A DNA stretch of 64,000 bases. It comes from Parvularcula sp. LCG005. GTDB lineage: Bacteria > Pseudomonadota > Alphaproteobacteria > Caulobacterales > Parvularculaceae. Position 1 is the first letter of the stretch; each line of letters starts with the position of its first letter. Location: NCBI RefSeq assembly GCF_032930845.1, contig NZ_CP136758.1, forward strand, positions 2,681,001 to 2,745,000. Reading direction: 5' to 3'. The notes under the pieces were generated by a model that searched no databases, was not told the origin of the DNA, and saw nothing but the letters and a program-made list of their open reading frames with translations. Below are positions 33,936-42,704 of the stretch, in pieces. Made by a program: the position numbers and the translations under genes.

Positions 33936-34582
33936 GCCATGCACTTTTTTACGAACCCAAGTCACTCAGTGAATTTGTCTGGCAAGACCAGAATCTTGAG
34001 ACGCTGATCAAAAGCATCGTACAGAGCGGCACTCCGCCGAACCTACTTTTCTACGGCGAACCCGGCGTTGGCAAGTCCACACTCGCCAAACTTATCCCTG
34101 AGGCCCTTGAATGTCAAGAATACGTATACCGTACCGAGATAAATGGCTGCATGGAAAGTGGGATTGATGTTGTCCGCGAGCGGATAGCCACGACAGTGAA
34201 GCTAAGTCCAGTTTTCGGTCGGCACTACATCGTCATCGAAGAATTTGATGGCATGACGTCGAACGCTCAGAATGCCTTAAAAGCAGAAATGGACAGGGCC
34301 AGAGGGTCAGCGATATTCATTTTCACGACGAATAACATCAGCAAGGTGAATAACGCCATACTGTCACGCTGCACAACGGCTCAACTTGTCGCAGCTCCAC
34401 CGCACGCGTGGGTGCAACGCGTACAGTATATCCTGCAGCGTGAGAATATCTCGTATCCCGTCGATGACATTCTCAGGATGATTGAACAAGCCAACGGTGA
34501 TTGCAGGCGCATTGTTCAGAATTGCCTCACAGCAACAATGTATGCGCCACCAGTGCGCGCTACGGAGGCACCGATCCCCTAG
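33932..34582 (+). CDS. RFC/clamp-loader-like AAA+ ATPase (core module, copy B)
   Basis: The 216-residue ATPase has Walker A GEPGVGKST (residues 42-50), YIVIEEFDGM, FIFTTNN and LSRC at the same positions as copy A. Many changes lie between the motifs, while the motifs themselves are kept. This is the pattern of a functional protein diverging under constraint. The GEPG Walker A is closer to the usual RFC type (GPPGxGKT) than the GRPG of copy A. The C-terminal collar is short, as in copy A. Confidence 0.7.
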   Translation: MSHALFYEPKSLSEFVWQDQNLETLIKSIVQSGTPPNLLFYGEPGVGKSTLAKLIPEALECQEYVYRTEINGCMESGIDVVRERIATTVKLSPVFGRHYIVIEEFDGMTSNAQNALKAEMDRARGSAIFIFTTNNISKVNNAILSRCTTAQLVAAPPHAWVQRVQYILQRENISYPVDDILRMIEQANGDCRRIVQNCLTATMYAPPVRATEAPIP

Positions 34583-34624
34583 ACAGAAGCCATGACGACA
34601 TAAAATTGTTGCAAAAGCACTCCC

Positions 34625-34676
34625 TTCTGCAACGGCTTGGCACCTGAGTGAAATCATGGCCTTGTCCGTTGCAGAA
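34625..34676. repeat. Perfect 11-bp inverted repeat upstream of the serine recombinase (copy B)
   Basis: TTCTGCAACGG (34625-34635) and CCGTTGCAGAA (34666-34676) match the pair in element A in sequence and spacing, 20 bp before the recombinase ATG. It is a candidate binding or crossover site for the recombinase, or an operator. Confidence 0.6.
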
Positions 34677-34696
34677 GCCTGTAGCATATAGTCCGT

Positions 34697-35272
34697 ATGC
34701 GATATATTGGATATGCCCGCGTTTCTACCCTTGACCAGAGCCTCGACCTTCAGCTGGACGCCCTCCATCGGGCAGGATGCCAGACAGTCTATCGCGACGA
34801 AGGCGTTTCAGGTGCAATGCGAGATCGTGAAGGGTTAGCAGCAGCACTTCATGACATTCAGTCAGGCGACCAACTCGTGACATGGCGACTCGACCGACTA
34901 GGACGATCTCTGCGCCACCTGATTGAAGTGGTACAGCTAATCAACGACAAGGGAGCCGAATTTAAGTCCCTCTCCGAAGCCATCGATACATCCTCTGCCG
35001 GTGGCCGACTGGTCTTCCACATCTTCGGCTCAATGGCAGAGTTTGAACGGGACCTCATCAGCGACCGGACCCGAGCAGGACAACAGGCCGCAAAGGCGCG
35101 CGGCGTTCACGTCGGACGCCGACCGAAACTCACTGGCGCACAGGTCGCCCACGCAAGCGTTATGATCGGCACAGGACAGCACACCGTCAGTTCAATGGCC
35201 AACGTGCTGCGCGTGGACCGAACAACACTCTGGCGCGCTCTCAAGCGCTGTGAGACACCCTTCAGCCGATGA
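34697..35272 (+). CDS. Serine recombinase (resolvase/invertase family), intact copy B
   Basis: The 191-residue protein has the resolvase catalytic domain with nucleophile S10 (YARVSTLDQS), the arginine-rich WRLDRLGRSLRHL and the dimer helix with GGRLVFHIFGSMAEFERDLI. A C-terminal helix-turn-helix follows (HTVSSMANVLRVDRTTLWRA). Short enzymes of this type resolve co-integrates or invert DNA. Inside an element found as a tandem pair, it could resolve dimers or tandem copies through the inverted repeats just upstream. The element A copy has a nonsense codon, so this is the only complete one in the window. Confidence 0.93.
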   Translation: MRYIGYARVSTLDQSLDLQLDALHRAGCQTVYRDEGVSGAMRDREGLAAALHDIQSGDQLVTWRLDRLGRSLRHLIEVVQLINDKGAEFKSLSEAIDTSSAGGRLVFHIFGSMAEFERDLISDRTRAGQQAAKARGVHVGRRPKLTGAQVAHASVMIGTGQHTVSSMANVLRVDRTTLWRALKRCETPFSR

Positions 35273-35676
35273 AGCCTTTGTCTTGGAGGGGTTGTGAAAA
35301 AACCCGCCTTTCCAGTGAACGACTGTTGGCAATTTTTCGTGAATTACCATTTGGCTGTCCTCCGCATAAGCCGTGGCCGAAGGAGGGCCGAGCCCCGTTG
35401 GGAGCGCAGCCATCGTCGAGGTCGGAATAATTCAGGCCGCCTTTCAGTTAATAAAAGGGCGAACCATGCGAGGTTTAGTCAACACTCAGTCGGCAAGGGT
35501 ATTGAACCCAATAGCTAGACGAAAAGCCGATACCCAATGCGACAAAGAGGCGGCCGAACATCCTCTACTTCGCAATATATGATGTCAAAACCCATGCGCT
35601 GAAGCTGCTCAAATGACCGGCAAGGAAATTTGATATCAATACCATCCCTACCCACCGCAGCAGGAAAGCGCGGTCT
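35273..35676. other. Intergenic stretch between the recombinase and the STAND-like gene
   Basis: The first 70 bases are shared with element A (15976-16045) and include GGGGTT and AACCC around GTGAAAA, a weak terminator-like hairpin. They mark the right border of the conserved core. The rest is element-specific. A frame of about 45 codons continues in phase behind the stop of the STAND-like gene, but it has no start of its own. I see no further gene. Confidence 0.45.
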
Positions 35677-38600
35677 TCAAGTTCTATCTGATTTTTCGCG
35701 AGGTAACCGAGGGCGTAGATCAAGAAAGTGAACTGCTATCGACAAAGTTCCTGCCATTGCGTGTTCAATTCGTTCCGCCTCTGCCCGCAGAAGGCGGAAA
35801 AGCTCATCAACGCCAATCTGCGGCCCACCGTCCGGATGGTCCCACTTCCGATCTTTGGCAAGGGTCACCATCAATGCACCAGCTCGGCAATGCTGCGCTG
35901 CCATGTATTTCTTGACCAGCTGATTTTCGATCGTGTCGCGCAAATCTTTAGCTGGGCGTCTATCCCCGAGCTTAAGTTCTATCACCGCCTCATGGGGAGG
36001 AGTGGTAGAACGCAATCTAATATCAGTTTCCTTTTCGTCTGCAGTCGCAGCTTCCTGATCTACAGTGTAGATTGCGTTGGCGGCATACTTCAGCTCTCTC
36101 GCTATTTCTCGACGCATCACCCTTTCGACTTTAATCTCTGCCCAAGACTCCCGTGGCGAAACATCGCACAGGAGGAGGTCATCAAGGTCAGACAGCCTAT
36201 CCTTCATAATAGCAAACATGGTTTCTTTCGTTGAGGCAGGAGCTTCCCCGCTTTGATCAAGTGCTACCGCTTGAGCTTCATCGAATGCGTCGGCATCAAT
36301 CTCTTGTGCCCAGTTCTCCTCTGCGACAGCCAAAATTCGATCCTTGAAATGAGCGCACAACGGGTCTGCCGCCATCTCAAGTTTGGCAGCCAAGCCTTCC
36401 TCCCCCTTCGCGTTAAACAAGGCAGCTACAATGTTATTGCGCGCAAGCTGTGCATCGTCACGCACATCCGGCGAAAACGTTCCCACATGGAACACGTCGT
36501 TTTCGACGCGAACGTGCCGATAGGCCAGACGAAGCAGCCGTAGCAGCAATTGCGGCGAGAAGCGTTCTTCAGCCAACCCAATTCCGTCTTGGCGATCACC
36601 AAAGAGGCTGGCCAGCCATGTCACAGCGTCTGATCGCTCAGATGGTTCAACCAATTCGATTTGATCAGCCAGCTCGTCTACACCCGCCTGCGGATCAATC
36701 CGCATTAAGGTCGACAACCAAACTAAAAGTAGCGCAAACGGCAAGTCCTGCTCCAATCTTTGGAGTGCCCATTCTCGAAGTCTCTCGACTGCCGCTTTAT
36801 CGCCATGCTTCAAGATTATATGCGTTACACGTCGAACCCTCGTTGCCATTCCGTTTCCGTCATCGGCGCTATTGATCCGGTCTCCGTCGGCATCCAGCCA
36901 AGATTCCAGCCGCGGAAGAAATAGCTTAACAACTCTCTCAGGCGCGTAGTTAATTCCTTGAAGCAGGCCTGCATGTCCATGCTCCCCAGGCGGACGACTC
37001 AGTTCCCACGACAGTTCATTTCCGATCGTCCGGTCCACAGTGTCTGGGTGCCTATCTACGAGACACTGTATCCATTGGGGAAGGCCGTTTAGTTCAATCA
37101 CGGCGTACCGCGCCGCTAGCTCAGCTTCGGCATTGCTAAGTTTAGCTGCCCAGTTCGGATCTTCTGCTTCGGCGTAAATCGCGGCCAGACCAAGTTGCCA
37201 ACGTGCAAGAAAAGTATTGCGCTCGTCCTGGGGCCTTTCGCTGGGGAAGGGTGGATGATCATCACGCCAGATCTCCATCAATACGCGACGAAGCTTATCA
37301 GCCGTTTCTTGATTAAATTGCTCTTCAATGAAGCGCCGGCTCCAACCTGACGATCGACTGTTATCACCATCGTGACTCATGGCGCGCCATAAGTTCCAAG
37401 CTGTGTTCCAGCTTTGCTCTGTCGAGAATGCGTTCTCAGGCTGATTAGCTACTTCTCGCCAGAACTGAATCCAGCTAGCGCGGTTCTTGGCCTTTCGTCG
37501 CCGTTCCTGCTTCTCTTGTTCGGCTTGCTTCTTTTCCCAAAGGCGATGTCTTTTGACGTGCTTCGATGGCTTCAGCCAGTCATCAAGTCTTTGTGCAAAT
37601 GAAGGCTCATCCGCTATGAGAGGCCTAAGTCCTTCAACGTGCTCTTTCCATGCATCACGATCCGGCGACAGGTGGATAGCTGCCTCCAAGAGCGTTGCGC
37701 GTTCATCCGTATCCCGGGTCGTGTCACCAAGCGCTTCTCTCACCCAAGTCAGATCTCGGTCTGGTCTAAGCTGGACGGGCCCATCGTGAATCGTGACCTC
37801 AGCGAGCCGTCTCCACGGGTCTTTGACTACATAGAGCGACTGAAGCAAAGCGTCCTCAACCCAGAAAAGACGAGCATTGCCCTCTGCATTCAGATTGCTC
37901 AGTCGTTCGCGAAGCGATTTGATTGGCTCGTCGTCGCCGTGGTCCCGGTGATGTAATCGCAATGCAAGTGCGCCAGCATGCAGCCATTCCTCATCTTGGC
38001 TGATATCGAGGCCGCGTTCACACGTTGCTGCAAGAGCTCCACTGAGATGTGGTCGATCGCTCGACATATGTGGCCACTCATTTCGCCATTTAAGCCCATC
38101 TGAGACAAGCGCGAGGAGGCCATCACGAAGCTGCTCCAATACAAGGATATCAAGTGACGATCCTGCTATCAGGCGTGGAAGTTGCCAGCTAACGTCACCT
38201 ACACTCCGCTTCTCCCGCTTTACCCATTGAAGAGTCCGACAAAGCTGCTCAACCGACATGTAATTGGGGAAAAGGCGTATTACGGCATCTCGGGCCACTT
38301 TGTCAGGCCAGAGATCGTCTCCATCTGCTATACTGGAAGCGATATTCCCGAGCCTCTGGTCATCAAGGGCTATTAACGCATCAATAGCCATTATGCGCTC
38401 AACAGCAGGTGCTGCAACATCTCGAGCAATATCGATTACGAGGTCGGCACAAGCTTCTATGCGGCCTGCCTCGATAAGGTTGATGAGGACTTCTCGCACA
38501 TCCGGGTTCTCTACGCCGCTACGCCAAATCCCGTCGATTTCATCTGCCAACTCTTTCGATGCAAATCGATGGACCTGAATGTGAGGCACCTGAAGGCCTC

Positions 38601-39981
38601 GCCAGCCACCAGGGCCGTAACGCTCAGCATAGGCGCGAAGAGCTTGATTCCGCTGCGTTTGCGCTAGCGACTCTGGGTCGCCTTCGTCCAAGAGTACGGC
38701 AGGCTCATTGTCCCGCAACAGCTCAAATATCCCGTCTTCTTGCAAGGCTAGCCAACCCGCCACTGGTCGCTTGGACGGGCGAACGATCGTCTTGCCCTTG
38801 GTTTCCGCGAAGAGAAGCCGCTTGAGGGCTCGAAACGGCATCCCTTGCCTTCGAAGAGCTATCAGCCGCTCCGCAGCGAGATACTCCGCCACCGAGCGAT
38901 GATGGAACCGCACCCGGCCGTATGAAGCGAAGCCAAATAGCGGACGCTCCAGAAGTGCTTTTCGTTCGTTTGCTTGCCAATCGGACAGGATGATCGCGGG
39001 ATCGAGGGCCGCCTGCTCGTTAACAACATCGGACGCTGCACTGTGACGGATTGTTAGACGACGCGTCATCTGAACTGCGAGCGCGAGCCGACTGGCTCCT
39101 TCGATCGCCTTGTCGACGGACAATTCTGCCGGTTCAGGTCTGTCATCGCGAGGTAGCAGCTTCACGCGAACATTCGTGGCAACCTGATCGCGATGCGTTC
39201 GGATGCGCTTGTGCGCACGCCAGTCCGCGCACAACTCAATGAGGTCCTGAGGCCTACGTGCAAACTCCAGGGCATTGCGACGTCGTAGATCTTCAAAAAG
39301 AAGATCGGGATCGCTCACGCCCTGGTGCCGACAAAAATCGACGATCTGCTCGTCCGACAGCGGCATCAAGGCTACCGACCGCCAATCGGCCGATTGGCTC
39401 TTGCTTTTGTTGTCGTGTTGCTCCTGAGGCTCACCCATCGCGACCTTCGCAAATGCCTCTTCATCTGATTCCGAGGGCGGCGCTGGAGGAATAGGCAGTA
39501 CATTTCGAACCAGCTGTTCGTCGAAGGGTATTGGTCGGGTCGTAATGACGACCCGCACCCGGTGAAGCTGATTTCCGACGCACTTCTTCAGTCGTTTAAG
39601 CGCCCGCTCAAACGAGCCCAACGTCAATTTCAGCTCGTCAATCGAGTCCAGGAAAAATGTTGCCACCTCGGACTGTGAGGCAAGCCAAGTGTTCAGCCGT
39701 GCTTCTTCATCGGCATCTAGCAGGCTACGAAGTTCGTCAGTCGCCAGCGCGGCCAATTCAACGAAGAATGCCGGTTCTCCCGCAGACCAAAGATGCGTCG
39801 CCTGAGTGCGACATTCATATGTTTTCCCCGCGCCTGCCTCTGAGATTATCAGTACGCGCCTTGATTGCAGTAAATCATCCCACGTAGATCCTCTTGCCCA
39901 ACCTAGACTAACCAAGAACGATTGCTGATCGGCTTCGCTAATTTTTTTGGTTGGGACGTCTTGAAAGGTGCGCTCGATCAT
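35677..39981 (-). CDS. NACHT/STAND-like NTPase with C-terminal PD-(D/E)xK-type nuclease, putative anti-phage protein
   Basis: The 1434-residue protein has a P-loop NTPase near its N-terminus: Walker A SEAGAGKT (47-54), Walker B FFLDSIDE (about 109-116) and a sensor-like VVITTRP (about 145-150). A helical winged segment (RFHHRSVAEYLAAERL) of the NACHT type follows at about 365-380. The middle 800 residues are helical and repeat-like without a named domain. The C-terminal 140 residues fit a restriction-endonuclease fold: TDIRL (D1320), IELKLG (E1335, K1337) and QLVKKY (Q1354), with IARELKYAAN before it. STAND NTPases sense phage proteins and then fire an effector. Avs proteins carry the nuclease at the N-terminus, here it is at the C-terminus. 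It occupies the cargo position where element A has an R-M system. Confidence 0.7.
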   Translation of the reverse strand: MIERTFQDVPTKKISEADQQSFLVSLGWARGSTWDDLLQSRRVLIISEAGAGKTYECRTQATHLWSAGEPAFFVELAALATDELRSLLDADEEARLNTWLASQSEVATFFLDSIDELKLTLGSFERALKRLKKCVGNQLHRVRVVITTRPIPFDEQLVRNVLPIPPAPPSESDEEAFAKVAMGEPQEQHDNKSKSQSADWRSVALMPLSDEQIVDFCRHQGVSDPDLLFEDLRRRNALEFARRPQDLIELCADWRAHKRIRTHRDQVATNVRVKLLPRDDRPEPAELSVDKAIEGASRLALAVQMTRRLTIRHSAASDVVNEQAALDPAIILSDWQANERKALLERPLFGFASYGRVRFHHRSVAEYLAAERLIALRRQGMPFRALKRLLFAETKGKTIVRPSKRPVAGWLALQEDGIFELLRDNEPAVLLDEGDPESLAQTQRNQALRAYAERYGPGGWRGLQVPHIQVHRFASKELADEIDGIWRSGVENPDVREVLINLIEAGRIEACADLVIDIARDVAAPAVERIMAIDALIALDDQRLGNIASSIADGDDLWPDKVARDAVIRLFPNYMSVEQLCRTLQWVKREKRSVGDVSWQLPRLIAGSSLDILVLEQLRDGLLALVSDGLKWRNEWPHMSSDRPHLSGALAATCERGLDISQDEEWLHAGALALRLHHRDHGDDEPIKSLRERLSNLNAEGNARLFWVEDALLQSLYVVKDPWRRLAEVTIHDGPVQLRPDRDLTWVREALGDTTRDTDERATLLEAAIHLSPDRDAWKEHVEGLRPLIADEPSFAQRLDDWLKPSKHVKRHRLWEKKQAEQEKQERRRKAKNRASWIQFWREVANQPENAFSTEQSWNTAWNLWRAMSHDGDNSRSSGWSRRFIEEQFNQETADKLRRVLMEIWRDDHPPFPSERPQDERNTFLARWQLGLAAIYAEAEDPNWAAKLSNAEAELAARYAVIELNGLPQWIQCLVDRHPDTVDRTIGNELSWELSRPPGEHGHAGLLQGINYAPERVVKLFLPRLESWLDADGDRINSADDGNGMATRVRRVTHIILKHGDKAAVERLREWALQRLEQDLPFALLLVWLSTLMRIDPQAGVDELADQIELVEPSERSDAVTWLASLFGDRQDGIGLAEERFSPQLLLRLLRLAYRHVRVENDVFHVGTFSPDVRDDAQLARNNIVAALFNAKGEEGLAAKLEMAADPLCAHFKDRILAVAEENWAQEIDADAFDEAQAVALDQSGEAPASTKETMFAIMKDRLSDLDDLLLCDVSPRESWAEIKVERVMRREIARELKYAANAIYTVDQEAATADEKETDIRLRSTTPPHEAVIELKLGDRRPAKDLRDTIENQLVKKYMAAQHCRAGALMVTLAKDRKWDHPDGGPQIGVDELFRLLRAEAERIEHAMAGTLSIAVHFLDLRPRLPREKSDRT

Positions 39982-40201
39982 TGTTGGAAATCTTCTGCTC
40001 CATAGAGCCTATCGCGGACAGTTCAGACTGCCCAAATTTTTAGCACTTACAACATTTCATGTACAATCAATAACTTGAACCTTTCATTGATCACACAAAG
40101 CCGCCCATTTCGGACGCTCCCTTAACGCTTTGAAAGTGCCAATTAATTCATCGCAGTTTACTGACGATTTGAGCATCCGCTCTAGATAAAAACTACCGCA
40201 A

Positions 40202-41920
40202 TCACCCGCCCAAATCATACCCGATCTTGTTCAGCTCATCGGCCAGTCTGCTGAATTTTGCCGTTCCGTAGGCGGCTTCTGGTGATTGGCCAAGTTTCCA
40301 CCCGCCAATCCGGTTGACCACATCATAGGCGACATCAGCTTCACGGCAGGCCTCACGAAAGGTGTGACGAAAGCTGTGGAAGTCCACATCGGCGGCGTGT
40401 ACGCCGCACTGCTCTTTATACCGACGGAACCATTTACTGAAGGCAGGTGCACCATCTTCGCGCTCTGTCAGTTTGGGGAAGAGCTTCACGTCTGGCTGAA
40501 CGCCCTTGCAGTAGTCGGCAAAGCCAAGCTCTATCAGTTTTGCATGAACGGGGATCCGCCGGTCGCTGGCGGCGTTCTTCACACTGGTGCCAAGGTCATC
40601 ATCCTCCGTAATGCGTAGACCAAGAAGGCCATCCTCACGGAAGACATCTGCTCCGCGCAGCTGGCAAACTTCCCGCAACCGGCAGCCATGGTAGAGCGCA
40701 ATAAGCGGGATCCAGAATTTATGAGGCTCACTGCGCTGAAAAGAACGCCATTGAGCGCCAAACAGGGCGTTCAGCTCTGCCCCAGTATAGCTTCTGCGGC
40801 GCTTCCCCTTCGGCTTGTCCACGGTGTATCTAAGGGCTGGCACGGGGTTTTTAAGGACGTAGTCCATCTTCACGCACCACGCAAAAAAGGCGCTGATCGA
40901 ATGAAGGTAGAGGTTCTTGGTTTTGGCCGATAACAGCTCACGACCATCCTGACTGACCGAAGCGATTTTTTGCTTGTTGGTCAGTGCCATATTGGGTGGA
41001 CGTTTCGGCAAACGATCGAGAACGTCTGATCGATATCGAGTGACGTCATTCTTCGTGATATTTTCAAGGCCACTCTTTGGACCTACAAACTCCACAAAGC
41101 TGCCAATACGAGCGTGGGAAGTGGTCTGGTGCCGACTGCTGCGATTGGCCAGCTGATCATTCAGGTATTCCTGAAACTTCTCGCCAATTGTCACCTTGGT
41201 TCGTGTCGCGACGATCTTGTCCAGAACCCGCTCCACCTCGTCGTCGGCATATTCCCGAAAGAGGGTTTCACGGCGTCCTTGCATTGTGGTCAGCGTCTGG
41301 TGGGCGATTTCCAGATCAAGCTCCGCCTGCAGATATTCAATCTTCTTGGCTGGATCCTCAGCATCGCGACAATGATGGATAGTGCGGCGACATTTATTAA
41401 TGATGTCGTTGAGCGTCTTCACATCCTGATCATAATCACCGACCAGAAACTTTCTCGACTCGAGCGCTGTCCTGACCGCAGAGGACTTGAAGATCAGGGC
41501 TGCGTCATTCTCTGCCAGTCCGCGTACAATCTCATTGCCGGAATGAGCATGCCGAAAATCACCCAAGCGATACAAACGCCAGTCTTCTTCAGTCAGCTCC
41601 TCGAGCTGTCCGCCTACGATCTTTCTGATGTCATCGCCCACAAGCTCGACTACCAGCGTTGAAGACCTTACGGCTTCAATCGATGGCATTGCGACATGAC
41701 CTTGGCCGATTTTACTCAGTATACCTTCATACCACGCATTGTGCTCTGACGCCCTGATGGCAGCGACTTTGGGGTCAGCTGTCCTCAATGACCGCCAGAT
41801 CTGCTTGCGGTAACCTTTGGAGGTCCGAAACAGGAACTGCGCATGCGGAGGTATATCCCGCATCCAATACAGACTCGGGGACCCTTTGCGCCGGACGACA
41901 TGAACAGGAAGCTTGGCCAC
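40202..41920 (-). CDS. DUF6538-type tyrosine integrase of element B
   Basis: The 572-residue integrase matches that of element A over its full length with scattered changes. It keeps the catalytic set R414, K near 448, H515, R518, W541 and Y551. Its gene ends 220 bp from the STAND-like gene and begins 87 bp from the tRNA-Ser gene, with three arm repeats between. Since the two integrases and their arms are alike, each should be able to act on any of the five sites here. Excision of A alone, B alone or larger blocks is therefore predicted. Confidence 0.93.
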   Translation of the reverse strand: MAKLPVHVVRRKGSPSLYWMRDIPPHAQFLFRTSKGYRKQIWRSLRTADPKVAAIRASEHNAWYEGILSKIGQGHVAMPSIEAVRSSTLVVELVGDDIRKIVGGQLEELTEEDWRLYRLGDFRHAHSGNEIVRGLAENDAALIFKSSAVRTALESRKFLVGDYDQDVKTLNDIINKCRRTIHHCRDAEDPAKKIEYLQAELDLEIAHQTLTTMQGRRETLFREYADDEVERVLDKIVATRTKVTIGEKFQEYLNDQLANRSSRHQTTSHARIGSFVEFVGPKSGLENITKNDVTRYRSDVLDRLPKRPPNMALTNKQKIASVSQDGRELLSAKTKNLYLHSISAFFAWCVKMDYVLKNPVPALRYTVDKPKGKRRRSYTGAELNALFGAQWRSFQRSEPHKFWIPLIALYHGCRLREVCQLRGADVFREDGLLGLRITEDDDLGTSVKNAASDRRIPVHAKLIELGFADYCKGVQPDVKLFPKLTEREDGAPAFSKWFRRYKEQCGVHAADVDFHSFRHTFREACREADVAYDVVNRIGGWKLGQSPEAAYGTAKFSRLADELNKIGYDLGG

Positions 41921-41943
41921 AGACGCACTGTAATGCCACCTGT

Positions 41944-42023
41944 TCTTAACAGCAAATCTTAACGCGAAATCTTAAAAATGACAATAATATCAATGATTTC
42001 AAGGAATGGCGGAGAGAGAGGGA
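41944..42023. other. Attachment site att5: integrase-side arms plus core in the tRNA-Ser gene
   Basis: TCTTAAC at 41944 and 41957 and TCTTAA at 41970 have a 13-bp period and end 32 bp before the core 42007-42023, as at att3. The core is the 3' end of the functional tRNA gene, and beyond it the sequence is chromosomal (TTCGAACCCTCGG) without the 12-bp-period arms. This is the outer junction of the array with the chromosome. Confidence 0.85.
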
Positions 42024-42096
42024 TTCGAACCCTCGGTACGGTTGCCCGCACTCCGGTTTTCGAGACCGGCCCGTTCGACCACTCCGGCACCTCTCC
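42007..42096 (-). tRNA. tRNA-Ser(CGA)
   Basis: The minus strand folds as a class II tRNA of 90 bases. The acceptor stem is GGAGAGG with TCTCTCC, discriminator G and an encoded CCA. The anticodon loop is CTCGAAA between CCGGT and ACCGG (anticodon CGA), followed by a long variable arm and the T-arm GGGTTCGAATCCC. The long variable arm and anticodon identify serine. Its last 17 bases form the crossover core of the island array, and integration keeps the tRNA intact by supplying an identical 3' end. Confidence 0.95.
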
Positions 42097-42229
42097 GCGA
42101 GGTTCAGGGCAGTGCGTGTGATGCGCGCCAACCCTGAGGGGTCAATCAAAGAGCGGGCGCTGTAGCCAAAGGCGCCCGGCCGCGCAAGCGGAGATTGGCC
42201 GCACGACAGGAACGATGTACATCTGGTCC

Positions 42230-42697
42230 ATGAAACATTTCCTCCTCGCGAGTACGCTCGTCTTGGGCCTTGGGGCCTGCTCGGTCACACCGGCCTATGG
42301 CCCGTCATTGGAACGGGATGATTTTGGCTATCGCGAACAGCGGATCGAGACCAACCGCTATCGCGTGGTCTATCGCGCGCCGGATCGCGGCATGGCCATG
42401 GACGGCGCCCTGCGCCGCGCGGCCGAGCTGACGGTTGCCCAGGGCTATGACTATTTCGAAGTAGTGTCCCGCGATACCGATGCGGAACGGCGCGGCCGGT
42501 CGGGGCCCAGTGTCGGCATTGGCGGGTCAACCGGCGGCCGCAATAGCGGCGTCGGCGTGGGCATATCGCTGCCCTTGGGGGGCGGAAATGCCGAAGAGGT
42601 GACAGCGCGGCTTGAAGTCCTGATGGGACGCGGCACCAAGCCCGATACCGGTGAGGCCTATGACGCGCGGGTGGTTCTGGAAAATCTCGTCCCCTGA
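42230..42697 (+). CDS. CC0125/CC1285-type lipoprotein
   Basis: The 155-residue protein starts with a lipoprotein signal (KHFLLASTLVLGLGAC, lipid cysteine about residue 17). It has the features I associate with the CC0125/CC1285 family of alphaproteobacteria: GYREQRIETNRYRVVYR, then ALRRAAELTVAQGYDYFEVV, followed by a glycine-rich stretch and a C-terminal strand. The function is unknown and envelope-associated. An alternative ATG at 42215 adds five residues and has AGGA close upstream, so the exact start is open. It is the first chromosomal gene beyond the tRNA. Confidence 0.75.
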   Translation: MKHFLLASTLVLGLGACSVTPAYGPSLERDDFGYREQRIETNRYRVVYRAPDRGMAMDGALRRAAELTVAQGYDYFEVVSRDTDAERRGRSGPSVGIGGSTGGRNSGVGVGISLPLGGGNAEEVTARLEVLMGRGTKPDTGEAYDARVVLENLVP

Positions 42698-42704
42698 CGG
42701 ATGA

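Larger units (their letters stand above)
30384..33996. repeat. Near-identical block, copy B (partner 11096-14708)
   Basis: This is the counterpart of the 3.6-kb block in element A, with a constant 19288-base offset and no difference seen by eye. It ends abruptly in the AAA+ gene after codon 21, where the copies change to clearly lower identity. This points to recent gene conversion or recombination between the two elements rather than a uniform age. Confidence 0.8.
23479..42023. mobile_element. Element B: integrative element with RHS toxin, core module and NTPase-nuclease cargo
   Basis: This 18.5-kb element lies between att4 and the tRNA-Ser gene. It carries two small membrane genes, a 1367-residue RHS protein, a YD/Ig-like gene, a small secreted protein, the core module (29875-35272), a 1434-residue STAND-like protein, and an integrase next to the tRNA. 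All recognisable genes are intact, so B is the better candidate for an active element. It shares its layout, core and integrase with element A. Confidence 0.8.

Noticed and set aside
35540-35676. In-phase open stretch of about 45 codons behind the stop of the STAND-like gene
   Set aside because: The C-terminal nuclease domain is already complete before the stop and the extension shows no motif. Stop-codon read-through or a nonsense mutation cannot be supported from one copy.
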